DNA from: Streptomyces sp. PT12
Lineage (GTDB): Bacteria > Actinomycetota > Actinomycetes > Streptomycetales > Streptomycetaceae
Direction of reading: 5' to 3'
Length of the DNA stretch: 64,000 nt
Assembly: GCF_003311645.1 (NCBI RefSeq)
Contig: NZ_QEST01000079.1
Location: 186,001 to 250,000 of the forward strand
The notes under the pieces are model-generated. The model had not been told where the DNA came from, made no database searches, and saw nothing but the letters and a program-made list of their open reading frames with translations. Below, piece by piece: positions 1 through 7,895 of the stretch; positions within the stretch are counted from its first letter, which is position 1, and every line of letters starts with the position of its first letter. A program made the translations under genes and the position numbers.

Positions 1-816
1 GTCCTCGCCCTGTGCAGCACCCTGTGCCTCGCGCTCGTCATGGTCGTCGGCACGGCGCAGCTCCCCGGCAACCCCCTGCCCGACGGCTGGTCCGACCCCG
101 AGGTGCGCGACGCCGTGCCGTTCGAGGAGGTCGCGGGCCGCGCCGCCATCCCCGCGCTGCTCGCCGTCGTCGCGGCCTGCGCGCTGACCCTCTGGCGCCA
201 CCTGCGCGTCCGGCGCCTGGCGCACCGGGCGCTGCGCGGCGTCGCCGCACCGCGCGTCGCCGTGCTGCCCGACCCCGACCCCTATGCCTACGCCCTGCCC
301 GGCGCACGCCCGCGCATCGTGGTCTCCCGCGCCCTGCTCGAACGCCTCGCGCCGGGCGAGCGCCGGGCGCTCTTCGCGCACGAGCGCGCCCACCTCGCGG
401 GGCGCCACCACCGCTTCCTGCTCGTGGTGCAGCTGGCCGCGCGCGCCAATCCGTTCCTGCGCCCGCTGCGCACCGCCGTCGGCTATGCCGCGGAGCGGTG
501 GGCGGACGAGGACGCCGCGCGGGCGATCGGCGACCGGCGCGCCATGGCCAGGGCCATCGGCAAGGCCGCCCTGGTCTCCCGCGGCGCGCCCGCCGCCACC
601 CTGGCGGGCCTCGCCGCCGCCCCTGGACCCGTGCCGCGCCGGGTCGCGGCCCTGCTCGGCCCGCCGCCCCCGGCCCCGAGCGGCTGGCCGCCCGCTTTCA
701 CGGCCGTGGGCCTCGCCACGTGGGCCGCCGCGGCGGGCACGACGGTCTCGGCGCTGTCGTCGGCGAACGCCGCGATCACGCTGTTCTTCCTGCTGCACGC
801 CGCCACCCCCTGGTGA
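1..816 (+). CDS. M56-family (BlaR1-like) membrane zinc metallopeptidase, 5' end cut off
   Basis: The frame is open from the first base, so the N-terminus lies outside the window; 271 codons are visible. The zinc motif HERAH (bases 379-393) sits in FAHERAHLAGRHH, and ERWADEDAA about 40 residues later can supply the third ligand. Hydrophobic stretches before (LLAVVAACALTLW) and after (AAITLFFLLHA) the catalytic part indicate a membrane protein. These features match M56/M48 peptidases. In actinomycetes such genes usually follow a BlaI/CopY repressor gene, which here would lie upstream of the window. The substrate is unknown; cleavage of a partner repressor is family precedent only. Confidence 0.85.
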   Translation, partial: VLALCSTLCLALVMVVGTAQLPGNPLPDGWSDPEVRDAVPFEEVAGRAAIPALLAVVAACALTLWRHLRVRRLAHRALRGVAAPRVAVLPDPDPYAYALPGARPRIVVSRALLERLAPGERRALFAHERAHLAGRHHRFLLVVQLAARANPFLRPLRTAVGYAAERWADEDAARAIGDRRAMARAIGKAALVSRGAPAATLAGLAAAPGPVPRRVAALLGPPPPAPSGWPPAFTAVGLATWAAAAGTTVSALSSANAAITLFFLLHAATPW

Positions 817-885
817 CGGGCCGTGATGGTGAAATGAATCGGTACCCCGCGCGTGTTTAAGCGTGTGCGGAAGCGGTATCGAATT

Positions 886-903
886 TTCTACAGACCTGTA
901 GAA
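886..903. promoter_or_regulatory. Perfect 18-bp palindrome, possible BlaI/CopY-type operator
   Basis: TTCTACAGACCTGTAGAA reads the same on both strands (8+2+8). The TACA...TGTA half-sites resemble the operators of BlaI/MecI/CopY repressors, although the spacing between them is four bases rather than the common two. It lies 70 bases after the M56 peptidase gene and about 180 bases before the CNNM gene. It probably overlaps the promoter of the downstream operon. The link to BlaI is an inference. Confidence 0.5.
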
Positions 904-918
904 CCATAGGTCCCTGGG

Positions 919-960
919 CGCGCTCCGCCCGATCTCCTACCATGGGATCCCGGGAGCGCG
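919..960 (+). promoter_or_regulatory. Long hairpin in the leader of the CNNM operon
   Basis: CGCGCTCC (919-926) pairs perfectly with GGAGCGCG (953-960). An inner GATC/GATC stem (931-934 with 946-949, extended by CC/GG) closes on a TACCAT loop. It lies between the palindrome at 886-903 and the short leader reading frame at 1008. It is followed by normal sequence rather than a T-tract, so it looks more like a 5' leader structure than a terminator. It does not match the Mg2+ M-box consensus as far as can be judged by eye. Confidence 0.45.
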
Positions 961-1007
961 TATACGCACCGACGAGTCGTTCTTTCCGAAGGAGCAGCAG
1001 ACCCACC

Positions 1008-1088
1008 ATGGGTGAACCTCCCAGTACCAGCCGTGCCATTCCCTGTCACGGGCCCGTCAGCCAGGGCGCGAGGGGGGTGGCACGGTGA
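1008..1088 (+). CDS. Possible 26-codon leader peptide overlapping the CNNM start
   Basis: ATG at 1008 opens a 26-codon frame. It begins MGEPPSTSRAIP and contains four prolines, including a PP pair. Its TGA (1086-1088) overlaps the GTG start of the next gene, giving a GTGA junction suited to translational coupling. An AAGGAG lies upstream at about 989-994, further from the ATG than is ideal. Proline-rich leader ORFs control some Mg2+ transport genes in other bacteria, and CNNM proteins are linked to Mg2+, so a regulatory role is plausible. Chance cannot be excluded. Confidence 0.35.
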   Translation: MGEPPSTSRAIPCHGPVSQGARGVAR

Positions 1089-2425
1089 CCGAGATCTTGC
1101 TGCTTCTGATCGCCCTGGCCCTCACCCTCGCCTGCGCGATCTTCGTCGCCGCCGAGTTCTCGCTGACCACCGTCGAGCGCGGTGAGCTGGAACGCGCCGC
1201 GGCCGCGGGGGAGCGCGGAGCCGACGGCGCCCTGAAGGCCGTGCGGCGGCTGACGCTCCAGCTGTCGGGCGCCCAGCTCGGCATCACGGTCACCTCCCTG
1301 ATCATCGGCATGCTGGCCGAGCCCTCGATCGCCTCCCTGCTGCGCGGCCCGCTGCGCGACATCGGCGCGGGGGGCGCGGCCTCGTCCGTGGCCACCGTGC
1401 TCGGCGTGGCCATCTCGACCGTGGTCCTCATGGTCATTGGCGAGCTGGTCCCGAAGAACTGGGCGATCTCCCGCCCGCTGGCCGTGGGCAAGGTGGTCGC
1501 GGGCCCGCAGCGCGCGTTCACCGCCTTCTTCGGCCCGCTGATCGGCCACCTCAACAACACGGCCAACCGCATGGTGCGCCGCGTGGGCCTCGAGCCCACC
1601 GAGGAGCTCGCCTCCGCCCGAGGGCCCGAGGAGCTGGTGGCCCTGGCCCGGCACTCCGCCGCTAAGGGCGCCCTCGAGGCCGACTCCGCCGAGCTGTTCG
1701 TGCGCACGCTCAACCTCGGCGCGCTCACCGCGGAGAACGTCATGACCCCCCGCGTGGACGTGCTGGCGCTGGAGAGCCACGCCACCGCCGCCGACGCGGC
1801 GAACCTCACGCACGCCACGGGGCTGTCCCGCTTCCCCGTCTACCGCGACTCGCTCGACGAGGTCATCGGCACGGTCCACATCCGTGACGTCCTCGCCCTC
1901 GACCCCGACAAGCGCCTGGAGACCCCCGTCACCGACCTGCTCTCGCCGCCCCTGCTCGTGCCCGACAGCCTCCCCGTCGACCGGCTGCTCGAACGCCTCG
2001 GCGCCGCCCGCACGATGGCCGTCGTCATCGACGAGTACGGCGGAACGGCGGGCGTCGCGACCATCGAGGACATCGTGGAAGAGGTCGTCGGCGAGGTCCG
2101 CGACGAGCACGACCCGATGGAGATCCCCGACCTGCTGCCCGCCCCGCCCACCGTCGACGGCAGGCCCGCGTGGGAGGCCGACGGCGGCGTGCGCCTCGAC
2201 CAGCTGGCCGACATCGGCCTGACCGCGCCCGACGGGCCCTATGAGACGCTGGCCGGGCTGCTCGCCACCCGCCTCGAACGCATACCCGCGCAGGGCGACA
2301 CCGTCCGCGTCGGGGACTGGGAGCTGACCGTGCTCGACGTCGACCACCACGTGGCCGAGCGCGTCACGATCACCGCGCCCGTCCCCGTCACCGAGGCCAC
2401 GGGCCAGGAGGGCCGCGTCCGATGA
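1085..2425 (+). CDS. CNNM/HlyC-family membrane protein with CBS pair and CorC_HlyC domain
   Basis: This 446-residue protein has an N-terminal DUF21/CNNM membrane domain (about residues 1-190; starts LLLLIALALTLACAIFVAAEF, with the conserved AQLGIT and ELVPKNWAI motifs). A pair of CBS domains follows (about 205-330; ENVMTPRVDVLAL, DEYGGTAGVATIEDIVEEVVGE), then a C-terminal CorC_HlyC domain (about 345-430). The family, often annotated hemolysin, includes Mg2+ or Co2+ transport and efflux proteins; haemolysis itself is not implied. The GTG start is preceded by a G-rich Shine-Dalgarno stretch and overlaps the stop of the short leader frame. The gene overlaps the next paralogue by four bases, so the pair is probably co-expressed and may form a heteromer. 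Confidence 0.9.
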   Translation: MTEILLLLIALALTLACAIFVAAEFSLTTVERGELERAAAAGERGADGALKAVRRLTLQLSGAQLGITVTSLIIGMLAEPSIASLLRGPLRDIGAGGAASSVATVLGVAISTVVLMVIGELVPKNWAISRPLAVGKVVAGPQRAFTAFFGPLIGHLNNTANRMVRRVGLEPTEELASARGPEELVALARHSAAKGALEADSAELFVRTLNLGALTAENVMTPRVDVLALESHATAADAANLTHATGLSRFPVYRDSLDEVIGTVHIRDVLALDPDKRLETPVTDLLSPPLLVPDSLPVDRLLERLGAARTMAVVIDEYGGTAGVATIEDIVEEVVGEVRDEHDPMEIPDLLPAPPTVDGRPAWEADGGVRLDQLADIGLTAPDGPYETLAGLLATRLERIPAQGDTVRVGDWELTVLDVDHHVAERVTITAPVPVTEATGQEGRVR

Positions 2426-3441
2426 CGACCCTGCAACTGATCATCGGCGCGTTGACCCTGTTCACCAACGCGTTCTTCGTCGGCGCCGAGTTCGCCATGA
2501 TCTCCGTGCGCCGCAGCCAGATCGAGCCGCGCGCCCAGGCAGGGAACAAGCGCGCCCGCGCCACGCTGTGGGGCGTGGAGCACCTGTCGACGATGATGGC
2601 CACCGCCCAGCTCGGCATCACGGTGTCGTCGCTGGTCCTGGGCGCGGTCGCGGAGCCCGCGATCGCCCACCTGCTCGAGCCGGTCTTCGAGGCGGTCAAC
2701 GTGCCGGACGGCCTGGTGCACCCGATCGCGTTCCTGATCGCGCTGTCCCTCGCGACCTATCTGCACATGCTGATCGGCGAGATGGTGCCCAAGAACATCG
2801 CGCTGGCCGCGCCCGTGCCCACCGCGCTCGCCCTCGGCCCGCCCCTTGTGGCCCTGACCCGCGCGCTGCGCCCGGTGATCTTCGGGATCAACGCGTTCGC
2901 CAACGTGCTGCTGCGGCTGCTCAAGGTCGAGCCCAAGGACGAGGTGGCCGCCGTCTTCACCGACGACGAGCTGGCGCGCATGGTGGCCGACTCGAGCCAG
3001 GCGGGTCTGCTCGACCCGGCCGACGGCGACCGGCTGCGTGTCGCCCTGGAGCTGGGCACCCGCCCGGTGGGCGAGATCCTGGTCCCGCTCAGCCGCATGG
3101 TCACCGTGGACCACCGCATCACCCCTGCCGAGCTGGAGCGGACCGCGACGGCCACCGGGTACTCGCGCCTGCCGGTGCTCGGCCCCGGCTCCGCGGTCCT
3201 CGGCTATCTGCACATCAAGGACGCCCTGGGCGTCACCGAGCGGCACAAGCCGTTCCCGCGCGGGGCGCTGCACGCCGTCACGCGCGTCGAGATCGACACC
3301 CCACTCGACGACACCCTGACCGCGATGCGCGCCGACGGCACCCACCTGGCGGCCGTGGCGGGCGGCCGGGGGACTGTGCTGGGCTTTGTGACGATGGAGG
3401 ACGTCCTGACGACGCTCGTCGGCCCCGTCCCGTCAGCCTGA
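2422..3441 (+). CDS. Second CNNM/HlyC-family membrane protein, lacking the CorC_HlyC domain
   Basis: A 339-residue paralogue of the preceding gene, starting at an ATGA overlap. The DUF21 membrane domain occupies about residues 1-190 (FFVGAEFAMISVRRSQIE, AQLGITVSSLVLGAVAEP, GEMVPKNIALA). Two CBS motifs follow (EILVPLSRMVTVD; VLGFVTMEDVLTTLVG). It ends right after the CBS pair, so it lacks the C-terminal domain of its partner. Such long/short CNNM pairs are common in actinomycetes. Function, probably divalent cation transport at the membrane, is inferred from the family. Confidence 0.9.
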   Translation: MTTLQLIIGALTLFTNAFFVGAEFAMISVRRSQIEPRAQAGNKRARATLWGVEHLSTMMATAQLGITVSSLVLGAVAEPAIAHLLEPVFEAVNVPDGLVHPIAFLIALSLATYLHMLIGEMVPKNIALAAPVPTALALGPPLVALTRALRPVIFGINAFANVLLRLLKVEPKDEVAAVFTDDELARMVADSSQAGLLDPADGDRLRVALELGTRPVGEILVPLSRMVTVDHRITPAELERTATATGYSRLPVLGPGSAVLGYLHIKDALGVTERHKPFPRGALHAVTRVEIDTPLDDTLTAMRADGTHLAAVAGGRGTVLGFVTMEDVLTTLVGPVPSA

Positions 3442-3502
3442 TGTCGGCCCGTGTCCCTAGAGTGGGACCGGCACTTCCATCGCCCGAACGGAGGAGGAGA
3501 AC

Positions 3503-4078
3503 GTGGGCGTAACCCTGTCCAAAGGCGGCAACGTCTCGCTCAGCAAGCAGGCCCCAGGACTGACAGCGGTGCTGGTCGGCCTCGGCTGGGACGTGCGGAC
3601 GACGACCGGCGCCGACTACGACCTGGACGCCAGCGCCCTGCTGCTGACGGAGAGCGGGAAGGTCGCGTCCGACCTGCACTTCGTCTTCTACAACAACCTC
3701 ACGAGCCCCGACGGGTCCGTCGAGCACACCGGCGACAACCTGACGGGTGAGGGCGAGGGCGACGACGAGGTGATCAAGGTCGACCTCGCGGCGGTGCCGC
3801 CGGAGATCACGCGCATCGTGTTCCCCGTCTCGATCCACGAGGCACAGAACAGAGGCCAGAGCTTCGGCCAGGTGAGCAACGCGTTCATCCGCGTGGTGAA
3901 CCAGGCGGGAGGCGCCGAGCTGGCCCGGTACGACCTCACCGAGGACGCCGCCACCGAGACGGCGATGATCTTCGGCGAGCTGTACCGGCGCGGCACCGAG
4001 TGGAAGTTCCGCGCGGTCGGCCAGGGGTACGCCTCGGGGCTCGCCGGGATCGCCACCGACTACGGTGTCAACGTCTGA
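3503..4078 (+). CDS. TerD-family calcium-binding stress protein
   Basis: The protein has 191 residues, the normal length for TerD. It begins [19 protein letters not shown] and contains the acidic Ca2+-binding signatures [21 protein letters not shown] and [18 protein letters not shown]. TerD-domain proteins are cytoplasmic, bind Ca2+ and are linked to tellurite and stress resistance. In Streptomyces they occur in many copies with roles in calcium homeostasis and development. The GTG start has a strong GGAGGAGG Shine-Dalgarno seven bases upstream. A CCTAGAGT box near 3456 could be the -10 of its own promoter. No other ter genes are adjacent. Confidence 0.92.
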   Translation: MGVTLSKGGNVSLSKQAPGLTAVLVGLGWDVRTTTGADYDLDASALLLTESGKVASDLHFVFYNNLTSPDGSVEHTGDNLTGEGEGDDEVIKVDLAAVPPEITRIVFPVSIHEAQNRGQSFGQVSNAFIRVVNQAGGAELARYDLTEDAATETAMIFGELYRRGTEWKFRAVGQGYASGLAGIATDYGVNV

Positions 4079-4103
4079 CACGTGAGGCGTAGGGTTGCCC
4101 GCC

Positions 4104-4571
4104 ATGAGTCCTTCGATCGCTACGAGCACCAGTGTCGATCTCGCCAAGCTCCTCGATTTTGTCCGGCCCCGCCACCGCGCCATCCTGATGACGCGGCGCG
4201 GGGACGGCACCCCGCAGGCGTCGCCGCTGACGTGCGGCGTCGACGACAGCGGACGGATCGTCGTCTCGACCTACCCGGAGCGCGCCAAGACGCGTAACGC
4301 CAGGCGGGACCCCGAGGTCAGCATCGTGGTGCTGTCCGACGAGTGGGACGGGCCCTGGGTCCAGATCGACGGCACGGCCGAGGTGCTCGACGTGCCCGAG
4401 GCGATCGAGCCGCTCGTGGAGTACTTCAGGAACATCGCGGGGGAGCACCCCGACTGGGACGAGTACCGCGAGGCGATGACCCGCCAGGGCAAGTCGCTGA
4501 TCCGGATCACCCCGCGCCGCTGGGGCCCGGTCGCGACGGGCGGCTTCCCCGCTCGCCTGGCGAAGAAGTAG
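4104..4571 (+). CDS. PPOX-class (pyridoxamine 5'-phosphate oxidase-like) F420-dependent oxidoreductase
   Basis: This is a 155-residue split-barrel flavin/F420-binding protein. Diagnostic stretches are FVRPRHRAILMTRRGDGTP, QASPLTCGVD, VSTYPERAKTRNARRDPEVS (the usual KxxNlxRdP motif) and WVQIDGTAEVLD. Actinobacterial members use F420 or FMN; the substrate is unknown. ATG 4104 is preferred over TTG 4095. A TAGGGT box (4090-4095) lies eight bases before the ATG, so the mRNA may be leaderless. A perfect 15-bp hairpin just downstream terminates the unit. Confidence 0.88.
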   Translation: MSPSIATSTSVDLAKLLDFVRPRHRAILMTRRGDGTPQASPLTCGVDDSGRIVVSTYPERAKTRNARRDPEVSIVVLSDEWDGPWVQIDGTAEVLDVPEAIEPLVEYFRNIAGEHPDWDEYREAMTRQGKSLIRITPRRWGPVATGGFPARLAKK

Positions 4572-4579
4572 GGAGAAGC

Positions 4580-4617
4580 GGCCAGCCCGCCCCCGCGCAC
4601 CCGGGGGCGGGCTGGCC
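4580..4617. terminator. Strong hairpin terminator
   Basis: GGCCAGCCCGCCCCC (4580-4594) and its exact reverse complement (4603-4617) form a 15-bp perfect stem with an 8-base loop. It begins nine bases after the stop codon of the PPOX gene. There is no long T-tract, which is normal for streptomycete terminators. Confidence 0.85.
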
Positions 4618-4690
4618 GGTCGAACGGGGAGCCCCCGCGTCCGAAATCCGCCAGCCGTCGCGTTCGCCAGCGCGCACACTGGACGGCGTG

Positions 4691-6181
4691 ATGGACGATG
4701 ACAGCAGGTACGAGGCGGTGCGCGGCCGCGACGAGCGCTTCGACGGCGTCTTCTTCACGGCCGTCCGCACCACCGGCGTCTACTGCCGCCCCAGCTGCCC
4801 GGCGACCACCCCGAAGCGGCGCAACGTCACGTTCTACCCCTCGGCCGCCGCGGCCCAGGCCGCGGGCTTCCGCGCCTGCCGCCGCTGCCGCCCCGACGCC
4901 GTGCCCGGGTCGGCCGAGTGGAACGCCAGGGCGGACGCCGTCGGCCGCGCGATGCGGATGATCGCCGACGGCGTGGTCGACCGCGAGGGCGTCCCCGGGC
5001 TCGCGCGGCGGCTCGGATACAGCGCGAGGCAGGTGCGGCGGCAGCTGACCGCCGAGCTGGGCGCGGGCCCCGTCGCGCTGGCCCGCTCGCAGCGCCAGCA
5101 CACCGCCCGCATCCTGCTCCAGACGACCGATCTGCCGATCACCCAGGTGGCGTTCGCGGCGGGGTTCTCCAGCGTGCGGCAGTTCAACGACACGATGCGC
5201 GCCGGCTATGCGCGCACCCCTGGCGAGCTGCGCGCCGCCGCTACCGCCCCGCGGGCCCGCTCGGGCGCGCCCGCGTCCTGCGGCGGCCACGGCATACCCC
5301 TGCGGCTCGCCCACCGCGGCGCCTATGACGCGCGCCATGTCTTCGACTTCCTTCAGCGCCGCGCCATCGCCGGGATCGAGGAGGTCACGGGGGAGCCGGG
5401 CGCCAGGATCTACCGCCGCTCGCTCGCGCTGCCGCACGGCACCGGCGTCGCCGAGGTCGCCGAGGCGGCGGGCGCCCGCTGGCTCGAAGGCCGCGTCCTG
5501 CTGACCGACCCCAGGGACCTGACGGCCGCCGTCCAGCGGACGCGCAGGCTGTTCGACCTGGACGCCGACCCGTATGCGGTGGCCGAACGCCTGGGCGCCG
5601 ACCCGGTGTTGGGCCCGCTGGTCGCCGCTCGCCCCGGGCTGCGCTCGCCCGGCGCCGCCGCCGCCGACGAGCTGGCCGTGCGCGCCGTGCTCGGCCAGCA
5701 GGTCACCGTCGGCGCCGCCCGCGCCCTGGCGGGGGCGCTTGTCGAGGCGTATGGGAAGCCGCTCGCGGCGCCCACGGGCGGGCTCACGCACCTCTTCCCC
5801 GAGCCCGCCGCGCTCGCCGACGCCCCGCTCGCCGAGCTGGGCATGCCGGAGTCACGGCGCGCCACCCTGCGCACCCTGGCGGGCGCGCTCGCCGACGGCG
5901 CCGTGGTGCTCTCGCCGGGCGCCGACCGCGACGAGGCCGAACGCGCCCTGCTCGCGCTGCGCGGCATCGGGCCCTGGACCGCTGGCTACATCAGGATGCG
6001 GGCGCTCGGCGACCCCGATGTCTTCCTGCCGGGCGACGCGGGCGTGCGCCAGGGGCTGCGCCTCGTCGGCGCCGACCCGGCCGCATCCGCCGCCTGGCGG
6101 CCCTGGCGCTCCTACGCTCTGCACCACCTGTGGGCCGCGACGGCCCCGCCCCACCCCCGCACCGGACCGGAGAAGGACTGA
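4691..6181 (+). CDS. alkA: Ada/AlkA fusion: Ada zinc domain, AraC-type HTH and 3-methyladenine DNA glycosylase II
   Basis: A 496-residue multidomain alkylation-repair protein. Residues 8-70 form the Ada zinc domain with four cysteines (YCRPSC, CRRC; residues 32, 36, 63, 66), the first being the usual methylphosphotriester acceptor. Residues about 80-180 are an AraC-type HTH (LARRLGYSARQVRRQL; TQVAFAAGFSSVRQFN). The rest is AlkA, with an HhH-GPD motif (ALRGIGPWTAGYIRMRAL) and the expected catalytic Asp in FLPGD. It removes alkylated bases and probably activates the regulon when methylated. Start is ATG 4691, or GTG 4688 immediately before it; no clear Shine-Dalgarno is seen. Its stop overlaps the start of the methyltransferase gene by one base. 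Confidence 0.9.
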   Translation: MDDDSRYEAVRGRDERFDGVFFTAVRTTGVYCRPSCPATTPKRRNVTFYPSAAAAQAAGFRACRRCRPDAVPGSAEWNARADAVGRAMRMIADGVVDREGVPGLARRLGYSARQVRRQLTAELGAGPVALARSQRQHTARILLQTTDLPITQVAFAAGFSSVRQFNDTMRAGYARTPGELRAAATAPRARSGAPASCGGHGIPLRLAHRGAYDARHVFDFLQRRAIAGIEEVTGEPGARIYRRSLALPHGTGVAEVAEAAGARWLEGRVLLTDPRDLTAAVQRTRRLFDLDADPYAVAERLGADPVLGPLVAARPGLRSPGAAAADELAVRAVLGQQVTVGAARALAGALVEAYGKPLAAPTGGLTHLFPEPAALADAPLAELGMPESRRATLRTLAGALADGAVVLSPGADRDEAERALLALRGIGPWTAGYIRMRALGDPDVFLPGDAGVRQGLRLVGADPAASAAWRPWRSYALHHLWAATAPPHPRTGPEKD

Positions 6182-6666
6182 TGCTGTACACCACCCACCC
6201 CAGCCCCGTCGGCGACCTGCTGATCGCCGGGCCCGCGCCGGACGCGCTCGCGTGGCTGACCCTCTCGGGGCAGAAGTACGCGCCGGCGGTCGGCCCCGAC
6301 TGGGCGCGCGACGACGCGGCGTTCCGGCCTGTCGCCGAGCAGTTCGACGCGTACTTCGCGGGCGAGCTGACGGCGTTCGACATCGGGTTCGCGCCCGGGG
6401 GGACGCCGTTCCGCCGCAGGGTCTGGGCGGCCATCGACCGCATCCCCTATGGCACGACGGTCACCTATGCCCAGCTCACCGAGCAGGCCGGGCTCGAGCC
6501 CCGCATGGCGCGCGCCGTGGGCGGGGCGGTGGGCCACAACCCCCTGTCGATCGTCCGCCCGTGCCACCGCGTGGTCGGGACAAACGGCTCGCTCACCGGC
6601 TACGCGGGCGGCCTCGACCGCAAGCGCCACCTGCTCACACTTGAGGGCGTCCTCCTCGCGGCCTGA
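6181..6666 (+). CDS. ogt: Methylated-DNA-[protein]-cysteine S-methyltransferase
   Basis: The 161-residue protein moves alkyl groups from O6-alkylguanine to its own cysteine. The active site is IVRPCHRVVG with the acceptor Cys128. It is preceded by the DNA-binding helix region (GTTVTYAQLTEQAG) and followed by YAGGLDRKRHLL, all in family order. Its start codon overlaps the alkA stop (TGATG), so the two repair proteins are translationally coupled and jointly form an adaptive response unit. Confidence 0.93.
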   Translation: MLYTTHPSPVGDLLIAGPAPDALAWLTLSGQKYAPAVGPDWARDDAAFRPVAEQFDAYFAGELTAFDIGFAPGGTPFRRRVWAAIDRIPYGTTVTYAQLTEQAGLEPRMARAVGGAVGHNPLSIVRPCHRVVGTNGSLTGYAGGLDRKRHLLTLEGVLLAA

Positions 6667-6700
6667 CAACGCGCGCGGAGAACGCCCTCGGTGACACCGT

Positions 6701-6739
6701 CGACGCCATCGGGTGACGCCATCGGCTGACGCCACCGGT
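6701..6739. repeat. Three tandem 13-bp repeats between convergent genes
   Basis: The unit TGACGCCATCGGC occurs three times head to tail (6701-6713, 6714-6726, 6727-6739) with one or two substitutions per copy. It lies between the stop of ogt and the stop of the convergent DUF2637 gene. It is one of several 3'-end minisatellites in this window. Confidence 0.8.
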
Positions 6740-6749
6740 CCCGGATCGG

Positions 6750-7718
6750 TCAGCCGAACTGCCGCTCGATCCGGGCCAGCTTCTCCTCGAGCGAGTCGAG
6801 CCGCCCGCCGTCGAGCGGGTCGTCGCCCTCCGCCCTGGCGGCGTCGAGTGGGCGCCGCTGCTTGGCGGGCTCGAGGGCGGCGGGCTCGGCAGGGGCCACC
6901 GCGACCTCGACCTGGCTGCCGCGCCCGAGCATCTTGTGCTGGCGGCTGAGCGCCTTGATCCTGACGCGGTCGAGCTTGCGCTGCTCACGCCGCCGCTCGC
7001 GCTCGTCCTCCTTCTTGCGCCGCTCCTCGCGGACCTCCTCGACGGCCTCGTCGAGGGTGCGGACGTTCTCAAGGAGCATGAGCGACCACGCGCCGTACGT
7101 CTCGCGCGGCGCCCGCAGCCAGCGGACGAAGCGGATCTGCGGCAGCGGCCTCGGCACCAGGCCCTGCTCGCGTAGCGCCGCCCTGCGGGTCTGCTTGAGC
7201 GCCCGGTCGAACAGCACGGCCGCCGAGAGCGACATCCCGGCGAAGAAGTGCGGGGCCCCGGCGTGGGCGGCGCCGCGCGGCGCGTGCACCCAGTTGAACC
7301 AGGCGGCGGCACCGGCGAAGAGCCACACCAGCATCCGCGAGCCCATCGACGAGTCGCCGTGGCTGGCCTCGCGCACGGCGATGACCGCGCAGAACATCGC
7401 CGCGCCGTCGAGCCCGAACGGCACCAGGTACTCCCAGCCGCCCGAGAGGCTCAGGTTCTCCCGGCCGAAGCCGACCAGGCCCTGGAACGACAGCGCGGCG
7501 GCGACGCCCGCGCAGCAGAAGAGGAGCATGTAGGAGGCAGAGGCGTAGACGCGTTCGCGCCTGCGCCTCGCCGCTTCGAGGCGTTCCCACGAGTCGGTGT
7601 CGGCGCCTTCCGTGGATGCCTTGCGTCCCTTGGTGAGCAGCGCCACCGCCACCAGGAAGCCGGCAAGCAGCACGGCCGCCGCCAGCACCCAGTTGAGTTC
7701 TATGTCTGCGAAGTTCAT
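6750..7718 (-). CDS. DUF2637-domain membrane protein with C-terminal coiled coil
   Basis: A 322-residue protein with about five hydrophobic segments. One is at the N-terminus (LNWVLAAAVLLAGFLVAVALL). Four lie between about residues 60 and 175 (ASYMLLFCCAGVAAALSF, YLVPFGLDGAAMFCAVIAV, MLVWLFAGAAAWFNWVHAP, FFAGMSLSAAVLF). A basic, charged helix follows (EVREERRKKEDERERRREQRK) and the end is another likely coil (LDSLEEKLARIERQF). DUF2637 proteins are typical of streptomycetes and related to plasmid-spread (Spd) proteins, but no function is established for the chromosomal members. It is transcribed from the 177-base upstream region that carries a perfect 14-bp palindrome. Confidence 0.85.
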   Translation of the reverse strand: MNFADIELNWVLAAAVLLAGFLVAVALLTKGRKASTEGADTDSWERLEAARRRRERVYASASYMLLFCCAGVAAALSFQGLVGFGRENLSLSGGWEYLVPFGLDGAAMFCAVIAVREASHGDSSMGSRMLVWLFAGAAAWFNWVHAPRGAAHAGAPHFFAGMSLSAAVLFDRALKQTRRAALREQGLVPRPLPQIRFVRWLRAPRETYGAWSLMLLENVRTLDEAVEEVREERRKKEDERERRREQRKLDRVRIKALSRQHKMLGRGSQVEVAVAPAEPAALEPAKQRRPLDAARAEGDDPLDGGRLDSLEEKLARIERQFG

Positions 7719-7790
7719 GGGGTGCCCCCTGCTTGGGTGTGGCGGATTCGCGGGCGCCTGTGGTGATTTCGTGGTGGCTGTGCCTCCGCG

Positions 7791-7804
7791 AGCATCATGA
7801 TGCT
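7791..7804. promoter_or_regulatory. Perfect 14-bp palindrome upstream of the DUF2637 gene
   Basis: AGCATCATGATGCT is identical on both strands and lies 73 bases upstream of the DUF2637 start. A second, imperfect inverted repeat (GTAAT...ATTAC, 7835-7860) lies 30 bases further upstream. Both are AT-richer than the surroundings and probably operators or promoter elements. The binding protein is not known. Confidence 0.5.
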
Positions 7805-7895
7805 ACCGGAGCCGCCGGTAGGCGAATTTCGGTCGTAATCACACCAACGAGTGGTATTACAGGGAGAGTTGTGCGGGTGCTTGGGTGATCTGTTA

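Noticed and set aside
857-1039. 60-codon minus-strand frame in the CNNM leader
   Set aside because: No ribosome site, covers the palindrome and hairpin, and gives no recognisable protein; the plus-strand 26-codon frame is better placed.
904-1084. Mg2+ riboswitch (M-box) in the CNNM leader
   Set aside because: The leader has a hairpin, but the conserved M-box helices and loops could not be recognised; a covariance-model search would be decisive.
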